Program-made: the position numbers and the translations under genes
Assembly: GCA_030549175.1 (NCBI GenBank)
Contig: JAUKUA010000007.1
Location: 2,790,001 to 2,854,000, forward strand
From: Lasiosphaeris hirsuta
Lineage: Eukaryota; Ascomycota; Sordariomycetes; Sordariales; Lasiosphaeriaceae
Direction: 5' to 3'
Length of the DNA: 64,000 nucleotides
The notes under the pieces: model-generated
The model's input: the letters and a program-made list of their open reading frames with translations, nothing else
What the model was told of the DNA's origin: nothing
The model's database searches: none
Shown here: positions 15,746 to 26,958 of the stretch, one piece after another
Layout of the letters: each line of letters begins with the position of its first letter
Numbering within the stretch: the first letter of the stretch is position 1

Positions 15746-18076
15746 TCAACCACTGAGCAACTTCAACAAGCTGCGCAAGACCCGACCAGCGTGAGCTCCC
15801 CCCATGATGAGCAGACTCAGAATGCCAAAAATTACTTGCGGAATGATCGTGTACGTGACGACAACTAGACCAATTAGCAAACCAATTAGCAACGACCGAC
15901 CCCTTCACGTCAAGACTCGACGAATACTTACAAACAACGCCCCCGGTCCTGCTCACCACATTCCACAACTCTGACCTCATAATCTCCCCGGCCTGATGGG
16001 GAATCGCCCAGGGCCCCACTAGCCGGAACTTGATATTGAAGTTTGAACCCATCGCCCAGGTATAAAACACCTTCCAGCCATGACGACGCAGCACATGGGT
16101 TGCAGTCGGCGCCGCTCCCATGTCAACAGCTAGCTGGTACGCGTAGCTCTCGTGGTCTACGCCGTGTCGGTTACCTGAGAGATCATAGCCACCGCGCGGG
16201 TGCATTTTGTAGTCAAGCTCGTAGTGCGGCACGGCGTTTTTGCTACGGCGGGGGAAGGGTGAGGACAGAAGCCCGGCCTTCTCAGAGGCGGCGGCGCCCT
16301 GCTTGGTTGCTAGATGGTGTTCGATGTAACGTGAGATCCAGAGCTGGGCTTGGAGCTCGGCAAGAGGAGGGATGGCGCCTAGGGAGGATTAGTCAGGGGT
16401 CTTTAAGAGGGAGGGGGGGGGAGAAGAAAGCGGTGGACTTGCCGATGGCAGGCCGGACAAAGCCGACGAAGGCTATGCCGTCCTCGATCTTGTCGTACAC
16501 GCCACGGACACGGCATTCCCGGAGCTTGGGGTATTTATCGTCGAGGAAGGGAAACTCCCTACGGTAACCGGTCGACACGATGACCACATCAGGCTGCACA
16601 GGCTCCTTCTTCTTCAGCATTTCACTCTCGGGCGACCCTGTATCAGGAAATTCCATGACCTCCTTTTCATAGTCCTTGACTTTTTTGATGGAAGTCGGCC
16701 ACGGCGCAAGCTCGATCACACGCCCCTCGTTGTCTTTGATCGGGATGTTGATGAGGAAGGCGCGGATCGTGTTCCAGAAGCCCCCACGGTAAGGGGCGCT
16801 GATGTATGGAATCGCCTTGTCAGTCTTGACGACAAAAACTACACCACATATGGTCAGCACACAGATTTCGAAGACGCTCCAAAGACTTACAAGAATCGAC
16901 ATGGTCTCTCTGGCTCGACACCCTCCCAACCCATTGATCGAAACCTCCGGTGGTGCCACAAATAGCAGCAAACATGCCGCGAACCCAGGCATCGTAGTAG
17001 TCCCACAACAGCATACTTCTCTGCAGCAGCGGAGGAACATAGGCCGTATCGAACAAACTCGCAATCGTCGTATCGATCGGCTTGTTGGGCCGCTTGCCGG
17101 GATACGGCCGTCCCCACACCTTCAAGATAATCGGCTCAGGCGTCACCTTGGGCGCCAGAAAGAAGCCATCCCTCGTGCTCATGACCACCCTCCCGACCCC
17201 GGGGTTGTTGACGGCAAAGTACGCAATGTCGTGCGCCGTCTCCCCGCCGCCGAGGATCACCACGGTGCTGGGGGTGCCGTCGGCGTTGAGGAACTCGTTG
17301 GCGGGGCCGTCGCGGTTCTTAAACTCGCTCGAGTGGAGGAGGCGGAAGCTGCGGCGCGGCGCGGCGGCGGCGCCCCGCAGTGACTGGGCTTTGGTGGACG
17401 ATATCCAGTGCATCCAGGAGACGTCGGGCCCCGAGGGGGCGAAGACGGCGCCCTTGGCCGGGATGACCCAGCTAGACGCCGTGTTCTGCCGGGTTTGCCG
17501 CCGCGGCGGGGTGGCAGGGGGCACGGCGAGGAGGCCGGGGATGGTGTCGGGGAAGGACGGGGTCAGGTGGAGCCCTGAACACACGATCACGGCGTCGCAT
17601 GTGCACTCCGAGTATTGTTGCGTGTCGCGGTAGAAGACGGTTACGAGGTGACCCGGCTGCCCGTCCTCTCGGGGCCGGACGTTGGAGACGGCGGCCTTGC
17701 ACCGGATGTAGTCGTAGAGCTTGAAGTGCAGGGCATAGTTTAGGAGATACTCCTTGAACTCGTGGAGGCCTATGAAATCTGCGGTGTCTTCGGGCAGGCG
17801 AAAGTCAGAAAAGGTGGTTAGGAATTTGGACGACACGAGCTGTACGGTTTGTGAGTCTTCTATGCTAACTAACTTCCCAGTCAGGTTAAGTGAGGTAGGT
17901 AGACTTACCTCGCCTCCCCTCCAGGCACGATACTGGAAGACTCCCCCAATGCTATCTTCTGCCTCAAAGAGCCGTGCCTCGATGGGGTCCAGGTCAGGAT
18001 AAAACTGATGGGCCGTTGTCAGGTACTTGAGACTTGTAAGCCCAGCGGCGCCGCCTCCAATCACGATAACCTTCAT
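15746..18076 (-). CDS. FAD/NADPH-dependent flavin monooxygenase (FMO-like) with C-terminal membrane anchor
   Basis: A 692-aa protein from five exons: 17909-18076, 16891-17839, 16443-16838, 15932-16378 and 15746-15864. Domains: FAD-binding GxGxxG near the N-terminus (IGGGAAGLTSLK), an FMO-type stretch VIVCSGLHLTPSFPDTIPG, the NADPH Rossmann motif VILGGGETAHDIA, the conserved GGFDQWVG, and late FMO elements DVVIVSTGYRREFPFLDD and IAFVGFVRPAIG. The family uses NADPH and O2 to oxygenate N or S atoms in small molecules. The last exon encodes a hydrophobic segment (TIIPQVIFGILSLLIMGGAH) before a basic end, suggesting a tail anchor. There is an unusual Ala/Arg-rich insertion before the NADPH motif. 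Intron 1 (69 nt) is stopless and 3n. Intron 3 must use a GC donor to keep the conserved GAIPPLAEL in frame. The substrate cannot be told from the sequence. Confidence 0.9.
16379..16442 (-). other. Non-canonical GC-AG intron in the monooxygenase gene
   Basis: The 64-nt intron starts GCAAGT and ends CTAG. Joining ATCG to GCGCCATC gives the expected RPAIG-AIPPLAEL. The only nearby GT (2 nt downstream) would shift the frame and give IGKRHPSS. GC-AG introns are a known minor class spliced by the major spliceosome. Confidence 0.8.
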
Positions 18077-19076
18077 TTTAGGGATGGAACAGTGCTGTTG
18101 GCTTTTTACACACAGGAGCTTCCACTCGGGGTCACGAGACCGAGTGGCAGCAACAATCTTTGACGGATTCCTACGTTTTCCTATTTTTCAGAGACGACTC
18201 AGCTTGCACATAATGGCACCAGGTTTGGGGATCAGAGTGCATTTATCTCTCCGCTGGGCCCGGGATTGTGTTGTGTTGCACGGGAAGTGAAGGATTCAAT
18301 GGCAGTCTTACCCTGCCGTTTCCCGAGGGCCGGGTGCCAGCTAGCGAATCCAAGCAAGCCCTAAATCAGGACGCCCCGGATCCTCTCGTCGGACTCTACG
18401 GTCCCAATTACCGGCTAGTTGATTTCCCATCGCGTCGAAGTGTTGCATTGTCGCTGCCATGATGGAGAGCCAAGGTGGTAACGGGTGGAATGCGGACACC
18501 ACCTCATGCATTGTCAACCGAGCTAGCTGCAGTTTCTCCAAACGGTGCTGCTCTCGCCCGCCTAGAATGCTGCAAGCTAGCAGAGCGCGAGGTCGGACCA
18601 AGGTAAACCTCGAATGTATATTCGTCGCATCTATACATGTAAGGGTCGTGTGGGATCGGCATACCACCCAGTGCCGCAGAGGCGCAGATGCGCCCAGCCC
18701 ATAAATTGAAATGTCTGCCTCATACTAGTGGTAGGCGGCGGTGCGGGAGCATGTTTTGGTAGTGTTTGGTCAAAGCGATAGTGCTGAGCGGAAACATCGG
18801 ATAGAAGCCGATGACAGCAGGTGCAAACCTCGACATCTCCTTGTTAGAAAAAACAGCAGGAGGAAACAAATAAGGACACCGCATGCCTACCTACTACGTA
18901 TACATCGATGTCACTATCCAAGACTCATAACTGCTGCACATGTTTGGTGCAACCCCCCTACGTTGGGATGTGTTAGGGAAACTTCATCAGAATAGGTGCC
19001 TAGTGCAAACGCAGCCAGATATTTTTGCGTTGGAGCGTTATAGCTACAGCAACAGAGTCAAGCGGTTCCTAAGATA

Positions 19077-19106
19077 CAACCTAAGGTACTGCAACCTAAG
19101 GTACTG
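19077..19106. repeat. Perfect tandem duplication of a 15-mer
   Basis: caacctaaggtactg occurs twice head to tail. The core cctaaggtac resembles near-palindromic motifs seen elsewhere in spacers of this window. Confidence 0.85.
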
Positions 19107-19117
19107 TATCTTGTTTA

Positions 19118-19136
19118 CCCCCCCCCCCCCCCCCCC
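19118..19136. repeat. C19 homopolymer
   Basis: A run of 19 C just downstream (in + coordinates) of the tandem 15-mer and about 25 bp from the stop codon of the Nramp pseudogene. Confidence 0.85.
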
Positions 19137-19161
19137 TTTTCATTAGTCCCATCCCTCGTCT

Positions 19162-20869
19162 TCACCCATCATCCTTCGTAATTCCCAGCCCAACCAGCAC
19201 CACCGTTGTAACATCCATAATCACAATCAAAAGCCACAGTATCCACGCTATCCCGGCCGTTAGGAGACTGTTCTTCATACTTACAATACCCGTCCCATCA
19301 TCCGACGGCACCAACATATACTTGGACAGACACGTATACCAAATGAGCGGAAACGTAATCGGGATCAACGCGATCGCCAGCAAATAATTACACGCAACCA
19401 GCGCACGCGACAAGCCGTCTTGTCCCACCGCCACGGCAATAACCAACGCGGGGACGATTGCGACACAGCGTGTCACGAGACGACGCAGGAACGGCGAGAC
19501 GCGGATATTAAATGCACCCTCCATAACGATTTGTCCAGCCATGGTAGACACGATGCAGCGTTGACGCCCGAGAAGAGCAGCAAGACGGCAAACAGTACAC
19601 CCGCGGCAGATGAGATGGCCTCGCTGAAGAGGTCGTATAGGTCATAGATGTCGCTGCTGATCTCGCCCTCACCACCACTGCCGTCGTCGTCACCATCGGT
19701 GCCCTTATAGATCGCTGCCCCGGAGATGATGACTAGTGCGGAATTGACAAAGACGGCAATGATGAAGAGGGTGACGCAGAGCTCGGCGATTGAGTAGTTT
19801 AGGCATGACTTGATGGCGCGCAGCGACGGACGGTAGCTGTTGAGCGTGTCAATGCTTGCGTCGGGGCTATCCTGGGGTGCAAGGTTGTGTTTGGCGTCGT
19901 AGTCGTAAAGTCGAGTCCGTGACAGCGACGTGCCGACCTATAAGGCGTGTGGCATCAGTGTACCTCCGAGGATGGCGCACATCTCATACAAGCCCGTGTC
20001 GACAAAAAATTCCTTTGAGGGGACGAATCCGCGGAAGACATATCCGGCTGACGCCGATACCATGGAGAGTCCTACACAGAGGGTAACGAAGACAGCAGCG
20101 ACCAATATAGCGATGAGGACCTCAAAAAAGCTGTACACGGCGCAGCTCGCCGGTGTTTGTATAAAAAAGGAGGATTAAAAGGATCTCAATAACCGAGATG
20201 AAGCATGCGGCCGGTAACGGCAGCTTTGGAATAAGAATGTTGAGAGCGATGGCCGTGCCAATGACCTGGCCAAGATCAGTCGCGATGATACTGGCTTCGG
20301 CGACAACGTAAATAAATGGCCAGCTCAAGCCACCGCGGGAGGTGACGATGATTCAACTGAGTAAGGTCTTGACCGGTGACAGTGCCTAGCTTGACGCAAA
20401 GAGACTGCATGGTACAGTTAGTTAAAATTGCCTGAGATCACAAAACTGTGATGCCTTACTTGGATGTACATGGTGATGACGTTAGACACCAAAACCAAAG
20501 AGAAAATTATACCCAAACGAGCCACCCGAGGCAATGGCAGTCTGATAGTTGTCCGGGTCGGTATAAGCGACCGTAATGATGGCTCCAGGTCCAAGAAACT
20601 TGAAGAACTTCCAAACCCTCGCCTTGATCGAGTTGGACTCGGATGGGCGGTGCTCCACAGGGCTGGTAAATAGGAGGTGAGGCATGCTGGTTTCCCCTAT
20701 CTCTTAGTCCAATACTGGGCCGTAACCCGACCAGCCACCCCCTCGGGGCCTGCTGAGTGTGAACGAAAGAGGGGATATCAACAGCGGCAGTGTTCTTCTC
20801 ATCGTAGCTGGCCTCGGCTGCTATCGGAAGAGAGACCTCCCGAATAGCGGGGCTGGACGGGTTAGCCAT
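19162..20869 (-). pseudogene. Nramp/SMF-type divalent metal transporter, decayed
   Basis: Remnant of a proton-coupled Mn2+/Fe2+ transporter. Recognisable pieces, N to C: a polar leader from ATG 20869; FLGPGAIITVAYTDPDNYQT (TM1, where the metal-site DPGN has become DPDN); VSNVITMYIQ, then a still-intact 55-nt intron 20405-20459, then SLCVKLGTVTGQDL; IYVVAEASIIATDLGQVIGTAIALN; LFEVLIAILVAAVF; GGTLMPHAL (TM6 MPH motif); NYSIAELCVTLFIIAVFVNSALV; LFSGVNAAS; STMAGQIVMEGAFN; and a C-terminal membrane pair ending at 19162. Lesions visible: a frame change near 20700 (possibly an unrecognised intron), frame loss near 20487-20495, an extra 4 nt near 20310-20317, an extra T in a T run at 20124-20129, an in-frame TAG at 19938-19940 where the family has Tyr, and about 4 nt missing near 19549-19552. 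The changes are mainly indels, not C-to-T changes as expected of RIP. Confidence 0.88.
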
Positions 20870-22257
20870 TGTCACTAGACAAAAGCTCTCCAACCCGTGT
20901 TGATACACTCGGCTTCGCGCTGGGAAATATCTGCTGCTGGTTGCAAGAGCTAGTGTAGATAACCCAATAGGCGGGCTAAAGACAATATGATACGGCTGAG
21001 GTAGCCAGGTAAACTGGCAGTCCCAAATTGACAAAATGGGAAGAGTGTATCTCACGCGGGGCCAGGGGATGAATATACGGTGTTTGCAATCCCGAGCCGC
21101 ACTTGGCGCTATGTGGGTGTTCCTTGCGACTGATACCATAGAATCCCATCGGGCAGGCCACATGGTCCGGCGAGGTCGGGATGCGCCACAAACTGGAGAA
21201 GGAGGTTCATCCAGGACCGCTAGTGGTTCTTGGTCGTCGTGCCGCTTGGCACCTTGCATTCCTCATGTTGCCCAGACTCGAGCAAACCAGCTGAGACCAT
21301 AATCTGAAATCTCCGCAGCGCACACAAGCTGGACTTTGAGATATGCTGAGCCACCGGGTCCAGGACCCGAGGTCGTAAAGCTGCAAAAAGTGCGCAGATC
21401 TCAACTTGGATAGATCGGAATAGTGTGTACCGAGGTGAGCAGAACAAGGTGAGTTAGCACTGTAACACTGCGTGCGTGAAGAGGTTGCCAAGGCGAACCA
21501 TCACCTTGCCTCTTGCCACAGGGTGTAGGGTGTGGGGCTACTTGGAAAGGGACACAATCTCTTCAATAATTCAGTCTCGAGTCTGGGCAGCAAACAACTC
21601 GACTGGGTAAAGAAGGGTGAATGCCTTGCCTACCCCAAAATCCATCCAGTGCCAAACTAGTCCAGTTTGCTGTTGCTCTGTTGCTTTGCTTTAAGTGTGC
21701 TTTCGGGGTAACCCGTAGCAGCCTGCCGGCTACGTCTTGTTATAGAAAGATGAATGCCTAGTCAGTATGTATTTGTGTTGCAAGAAATAGGTTCATCTGA
21801 TTGTTGGGACGAACTCTCGGCCTTCCGGGATTCTCACCTGACGTCTGATTGGGTCGCGCCGCGGTCCGTCCGTCCGCTCTCTGGTCTGATATTTTGCGGG
21901 AAGTCGAGGGGTTGTTTGGACCTTCCTGAAGCGCTCACGCAGCTCATCCACCCAGTAAGGTCCCATCAGACATTAGATTCGCTGTCCGCTCATGCCCTGA
22001 TAAGCCTAGTACCTATTGCGCGCCATACGCCATGCCGACTGATGGATGCACCTACATTTTTCTTTCGCGAGTACTTCCTCCACCCTCATCTTAATAAGAT
22101 ATCAATTCAGTGCTACCCGACCTTTTACAAGACTATTCCATAATCATCGGTCAAATCAATTGAGACAGGCTTCCCCAGAAAAAGGCTAATATCTAATATC
22201 TCGGCGCGCTGCCGTGGTGGCTCACTGTAACGCAGCACCGTGATGGTCCTATAGTGC
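20870..22257. other. Spacer between divergent transporter remnants
   Basis: 1.4 kb upstream of both the Nramp pseudogene (-) and the antiporter remnant (+). Its composition is ordinary. I looked for the missing N-terminal alpha-1 repeat of the antiporter here and did not find it. No other gene supported. Confidence 0.5.
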
Positions 22258-23200
22258 CCCTGGGATCTTGCCCTGCCAAGCTTTGGGGAGCTACGCCATG
22301 CCCTTGTTATCCTTCTATTTTCAGTTAGTCTCTCATCATGGATTGCGCCTGCAATTCCTCCCGATTTCCATCTCAGCTGGCTCCGAGATCTTCCTACCGT
22401 CATCTCTCTCTTTGCGTCCTGATAATATCGTTGAGGGATAGCTGTGTGCCGACTTCTGTTTCCCCTTGCGATGTCCCAAAAATAGTAGAAATATCGATGC
22501 CTGGCCAGCATTGATACATTCTGTGAGGGTTCGCACTGCTGCGGCAACCTCTTCCATATCAACGACGTGCGACGCTGAAGATGATGAGGAGCAAGGCCGG
22601 ATACGCTGGGATTCGGATAAGGGCCACCAGCTAGACCTGCTCAACAAGTCGAAGACGCCGTCGCCAAAGAAGCTCAAATCGCCATCTTCCTCAGGGAAAC
22701 CAAAGGTCACAGTACCGAGCCGTTCCCGGCAAAGGACGATAGGATTCCACCTCTCACGCCTAGCCCTAGGCCTCACAGCTCTGCTGGTGTCGAGCTACAT
22801 TATAGCGCACAGTGCGTCGACTATCGGTCGCGAGCTCGGGCTGTCGGGCACGGTGGTGGGAACAACAATCTTGTCGCTGGCTACGACATTGCCTGAGAGG
22901 TTTGTGGCAGTTTTGGGTGGTCTTCGCCACCAGCCTGGTATAATGGTGGCTAACACGGTGGGCTCCAACATCTTCCTGGCTACCCTGTATGGAGGAGTCT
23001 TGTTTCTAGGCGGGGATGCGGGCCAGTTGAAGGTTGGATTTACCCTTTTCGAGGTGGCTGTCATGTGGTTGTCGGCTGCCTTGATATTTGTTATTGTCAT
23101 GACTGGGGGGCGGCGCTGGATGGGGTGTGCAATGCTGGGCTTCTACTTGGTCTTCTTGGCTGTAGAGATCAAGAGCGGATACCACGTTGAAGATGACTGA
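22258..23200 (+). pseudogene. Na+/Ca2+ exchanger family (CaCA) antiporter, C-terminal half only; probable truncated remnant
   Basis: The open part (about 22466-23200) encodes a polar loop beginning near RCPKNSRNIDAW, with an acidic/Ser-rich stretch (CDAEDDEEQG, KTPSPKKLKSPSSSGKP), then a membrane domain with the CaCA alpha-2 repeat: GLSGTVVGTTILSLATTLPE and VANTVGSNIFLATL, followed by three more hydrophobic helices and a short end KSGYHVEDD. The family exchanges Ca2+ or other cations for Na+ or H+ and needs two alpha repeats; the alpha-1 half is not present upstream. No ATG opens the frame before the loop. A hydrophobic reading in another frame at about 22258-22422 (ELRHALVILLFSV, then LPTVISLFAS, then TGA) looks like a preceding exon or decayed segment. 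The alternative is a functional gene with introns I could not resolve, but the missing half argues for truncation. Confidence 0.6.
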
Positions 23201-23953
23201 GACTGGCTTAGTGTTCAAGGTTGCTACGAGTAGTATTGTTGACTGCATAATCTTGAGGGCTATAGAGTACGGCTGTAACGAATGGTCGTCATCGATCTGG
23301 TGAATCCATAATGTTTAGACTCGCTGGCAAATACCTGGTGTTGTTCTTGCAGCAACTGCATCACATTGTCGTGGACTTGCACTTGGCCAACACTTGTGTA
23401 GGTGGAGCTTTGTCTAGCACCGGCAATCGGCAGTCTTGGCAAGGGTTGGGGCGGCGAATTAGCGTTGGGAAGGCGCGGTCAAACTGGTGGCTTGGCGGTC
23501 TGGGGCGGCTTTGGCGGCAGGCACCCGCGCAGACGTTGAGCCAGGACCGCCAGGTAGGCACCACGTCATCAGTCACAAGCACAACAAGACAGAGCGAACA
23601 AGGCTTCCACTTCCTTCTTCATCCGCGGTGTCGCGTCGGCCCCAACACGAATGTTCGCTATGTCTTGGGCTTCCACTCGAAACAATATTACCACACCTAG
23701 ATTTTTCCCATCTGATCGTGGGAGCCCCTCATGCCGTCTTTATGATCCCGTATCCCAAGGTAGCTGCTGTGGTGTTGTGCTGTGCTGTGTGCGCGCGCCT
23801 GTGTAAATTATTTCCTTCGTTTCTTGTTGGCAAGGTAGGCTCCTGTCCCAACAAATATCCTCGATATGTAGCAACAGGGTGATTATTCCTGATGACTTTT
23901 ATACAATGTCGCTAACTCGCAACAGTCTGCCGCCCCATAGATAGCTACCGACC
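23201..23953. other. 0.75 kb spacer before the DDHD lipase gene
   Basis: 3' flank of the antiporter remnant and promoter of the lipase gene. No gene supported. Confidence 0.5.
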
Positions 23954-26900
23954 ATGTCCTCAAACGCGACGATGCACACACGCACAGGACCCGCGTGTCG
24001 GCTAGCCCCCATCCACTACCCAGAGCCTATCGGGGCCCTTGAGGGGATCCCACCGATAAAGGCCCAGTTCTTCTACTCGTCGCCAATTCCCATCGACGAT
24101 CCCCTTTCCGCAGCTACATTAGTTGGGTCCTCGGATGCCAAGTCTTCGAAGCTTCCGCTCAGACCTTTCTCGCCAGGAGACAATATTGCTCTCGAGAAAG
24201 CCTGGCTAGGGTTTGCGTCGGGTCGCGACGGTAAAAACCACCGGCAGGTAGTGAGGAATAGGAGTCCCAGTCCCGCCTTGTCCAAGGAGAATGCCGCCAA
24301 ACTTACTGCCATTGTCACACAGCTGGCCACAAAGCACAAGGAGAAGCACGACCGCGAAGGCCAGTCCCCATACGTTTCTGCTGTGTGCTGCCAGGAGCTG
24401 GTGATCGACGCCTCAGCCGAACTCAGGAAGGAGTTTTGCGCTGTCACCCGGAGGCGCCAACAGTCTCTCGACCATGACCAAGTCATACAGGGCGTTATGT
24501 CGCAGCTGAAGCGCTTCCGTTCGAACTCAAATGTGTCCGAAACGGGCCAAGCCGGGAAATCTACAAGTCTACCACTTGGAACAAGTCCAATACAAAGCTA
24601 CGTGACCGCTGCTGAGACCCGGCCATCCACGGCGTCAGGAGAGGGACAACTTCCGCCTCTTGCCACCGGTGTGATACCGACAAGGCCGCCCGCGGTAGAT
24701 GATGGAATCTCTGGGAGACCTTTTGTCCGCGTCGAACCGGCTACGAGATCATCCAATACGACTCCTGAGGACAAGTCGACCAGAGCAGTGCTAGAGCGTG
24801 GTACCCAAGGAAAACCCGAAGTAAAGGCCGCTGGACAAGGTGTCCTTGAAGGATCTGACCAGGGAACGGAATCAGTCGAGATACCGGTGGGTATCTCTAG
24901 GTTACACATGGTATCGTTGCCTGTTCTTCAGATGAAGCCGATTTACTGGTCTCCTGTGAACGATATTTCGGTTGTGCTGAGGGCTACGTGGTTTTATAGG
25001 TGGGCAATGTGAAGGTATCTACAAGGAGAATATGGCTGACAATATTTAGAGACACAATGATACCGGTAGAGCCCGCAGTAGCAAATCAGCTTGAGGCTGG
25101 CTTTCGGGAGTTGAGGCCTTGGACCGAAACCTGGGGCGATGAGATCAAGTCTGCGCTGAATGTTGGGCCGCTCGGCGAAGAGAAGGTGTCCCATCGTCTA
25201 TGGCCAGAGATCACAGACAAGCGGCTGAAATCGAAAGAAGACCTTCCCCAGGAGCCTCCAATATCCAGCGATCCGTTTTGCGCAGCGAGATGCTTTCGTG
25301 GCGAGGCGGCGGCCGAAGGTTCTCTAGAGCCTGTTCACTCAGAACGAGAAGCGTCGACACCTTTGCCTGAGTCGAGGAGTTTCGCAAACTATCACGTTAT
25401 TTACAAAGATGAAGCCGTCGCATATCTCCTGAAGCCGAGTCTTAAACCCTCAGCATACTACGGGCGGAAACCCGTATCCAAGATCATGAAAGGCATGACG
25501 GTTGGCATTCCTGTTATCCGCGGGTTTGACTTTACCACGTGGGATAGAATCCATGAAAAGCGTCCAACCGACCACTTCAAGAAAACAGGGTATGTAACAC
25601 AGGCACAGAGCTTGAACGGCCCCAGCGCCGAGCAATCCGGCTGTGCAGGCTGCCGAATGGACAGGGATCGTGGCCAGGTGACAGACTTGGTCCTGATCGC
25701 TCACGGCATCGGCCAGAAGTTTGCAGAGCGTGTTGAGAGTTTCCATTTCACCCACGCCGTTAACGCATTCCGCCGAGCAGTTAATGTTGAGCTCGAAAAT
25801 CCAGCGATCAAGCCAGTACTCCGACCCAACCAGAACGGAATCATGGTCTTACCGGTCAACTGGCGCCATCTCCTCAGTTTTGAGGATGGCGGCCCTACTC
25901 ATGAAGGAGACAAGGCCTCATATGCGCCCGACGGCTTTACCCTCAAGGATATCGAGCCAACCACGATCCCAGCAGTCCGGAGCATGATATCAGACGTCAT
26001 GTTTGACATTCCCTTTTACATGTCCCACCACAAGCCCAAAATGATAGCGGCCCTAGTAGGTGAGGCCAATCGCGTCTTTCGGCTGTGGTGCCGAAATAAC
26101 CCGGGCTTCGCGGAAAACGGACGGGTTCATCTCATCGGGCATTCGCTTGGCAGCGCCATGGCAGTCGAAGTCCTTTCTCAACAGCCCACGCGCGTTCCAC
26201 GCCTTGATCTAACCCGAAGTTTGCCAGATACCAAGTTCTTCGAGTTTGACACAACCAATTTGTTCCTACTTGGTAGCCCTGCCGCATTCTTCCTTTTGCT
26301 TGAGCGAGGCGGCTTGGTCCCACGGAGGGGGCGCCTCAAGCCTGGAGCTGATGCAGCTGACACAGTGGCCAAGGATATTGTTTCGGATGTGGGAACATTT
26401 GGGTGTATCGCGGTTGACAATATCTACAATATCCTCGCCAAGGAGGATCCGATAGCCTATCTCCTCAATGGCACCATCGACCCTATTTATGCCGCCAGTC
26501 TCAAGGTAGCTTATGTCCCGAGTACTGCCACGTCCTTCCTCAAGTCGGTTGGCGATACGATCCGCGGTATGGCGGGCATCGCGCCACAACCTGCACCATC
26601 GGCGTCTGCAGATCCAGCTGCCTTTGCTAGCAGCGGCAACAAGAAACCCTCGTTGATGCAACGCCTGCCATCGCAGCTCGAGCTTGAGGTTCACGACTTC
26701 TCTCGCGAGGAGCTGGCCGAAAAGAAGGCCTTTTTGCTCAACGACAATGGGCAGATCGACTGGTATCTTAGGTCGGGCGGCGGGCCACTAGATGTCCAAT
26801 ACCTCAACATGCTGAGCGCACACACAAGTTATTGGACGAATCAAGACTTGATTAGGTTGCTGTGTATGGAGGTGGGTCGGAAGCCCGGGAGAGAAAATAC

Positions 26901-26958
26901 ATTGCCGTCGATGAGGGCTGTCAAGGTGGGTAAGAGAACGTTTGTGACGAGAGGGTGA
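23954..26958 (+). CDS. DDHD-domain phospholipase (PA-PLA1-like)
   Basis: A 984-aa protein from two exons, 23954-24999 and 25050-26958, with a 50-nt intron (GTGGGC...TTTAG) giving WFYR-DTMIP. The N-terminal ~330 residues are polar with a WWE/SEC23-interacting-like part ending KPIYWSPVNDISVVLRATWFYR. The catalytic region has DLVLIAHGIGQKF, a lipase nucleophile elbow GHSLGS (~residues 711-716, Ser ~713), and the C-terminal DDHD domain: LFLLGSPAAFFLLLERGG, DPIAYLLNGTIDP, and the end DWYL...DVQYLNMLSAHTSYWTNQDLIRLL. Family members cleave the sn-1 acyl chain of phosphatidic acid and other phospholipids on the cytosolic side of the Golgi, ER or mitochondria. No signal peptide or membrane span is seen. 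The start is the first ATG of the long frame and an ATG seven codons in is also possible. Confidence 0.92.

Larger units (their letters stand above)
18077..19161. other. 1.1 kb spacer with C19 tract and tandem 15-mer
   Basis: Upstream region of the monooxygenase and 3' flank of the Nramp pseudogene. A C19 run lies at 19118-19136. Directly before it a 15-mer (caacctaaggtactg) is present twice in tandem at 19077-19106. No gene supported. Confidence 0.6.

Noticed and set aside
19162..20869. RIP as the cause of Nramp decay
   Set aside because: The lesions are insertions and deletions plus one change to TAG; there is no excess of C-to-T/G-to-A changes and no drop in GC content.
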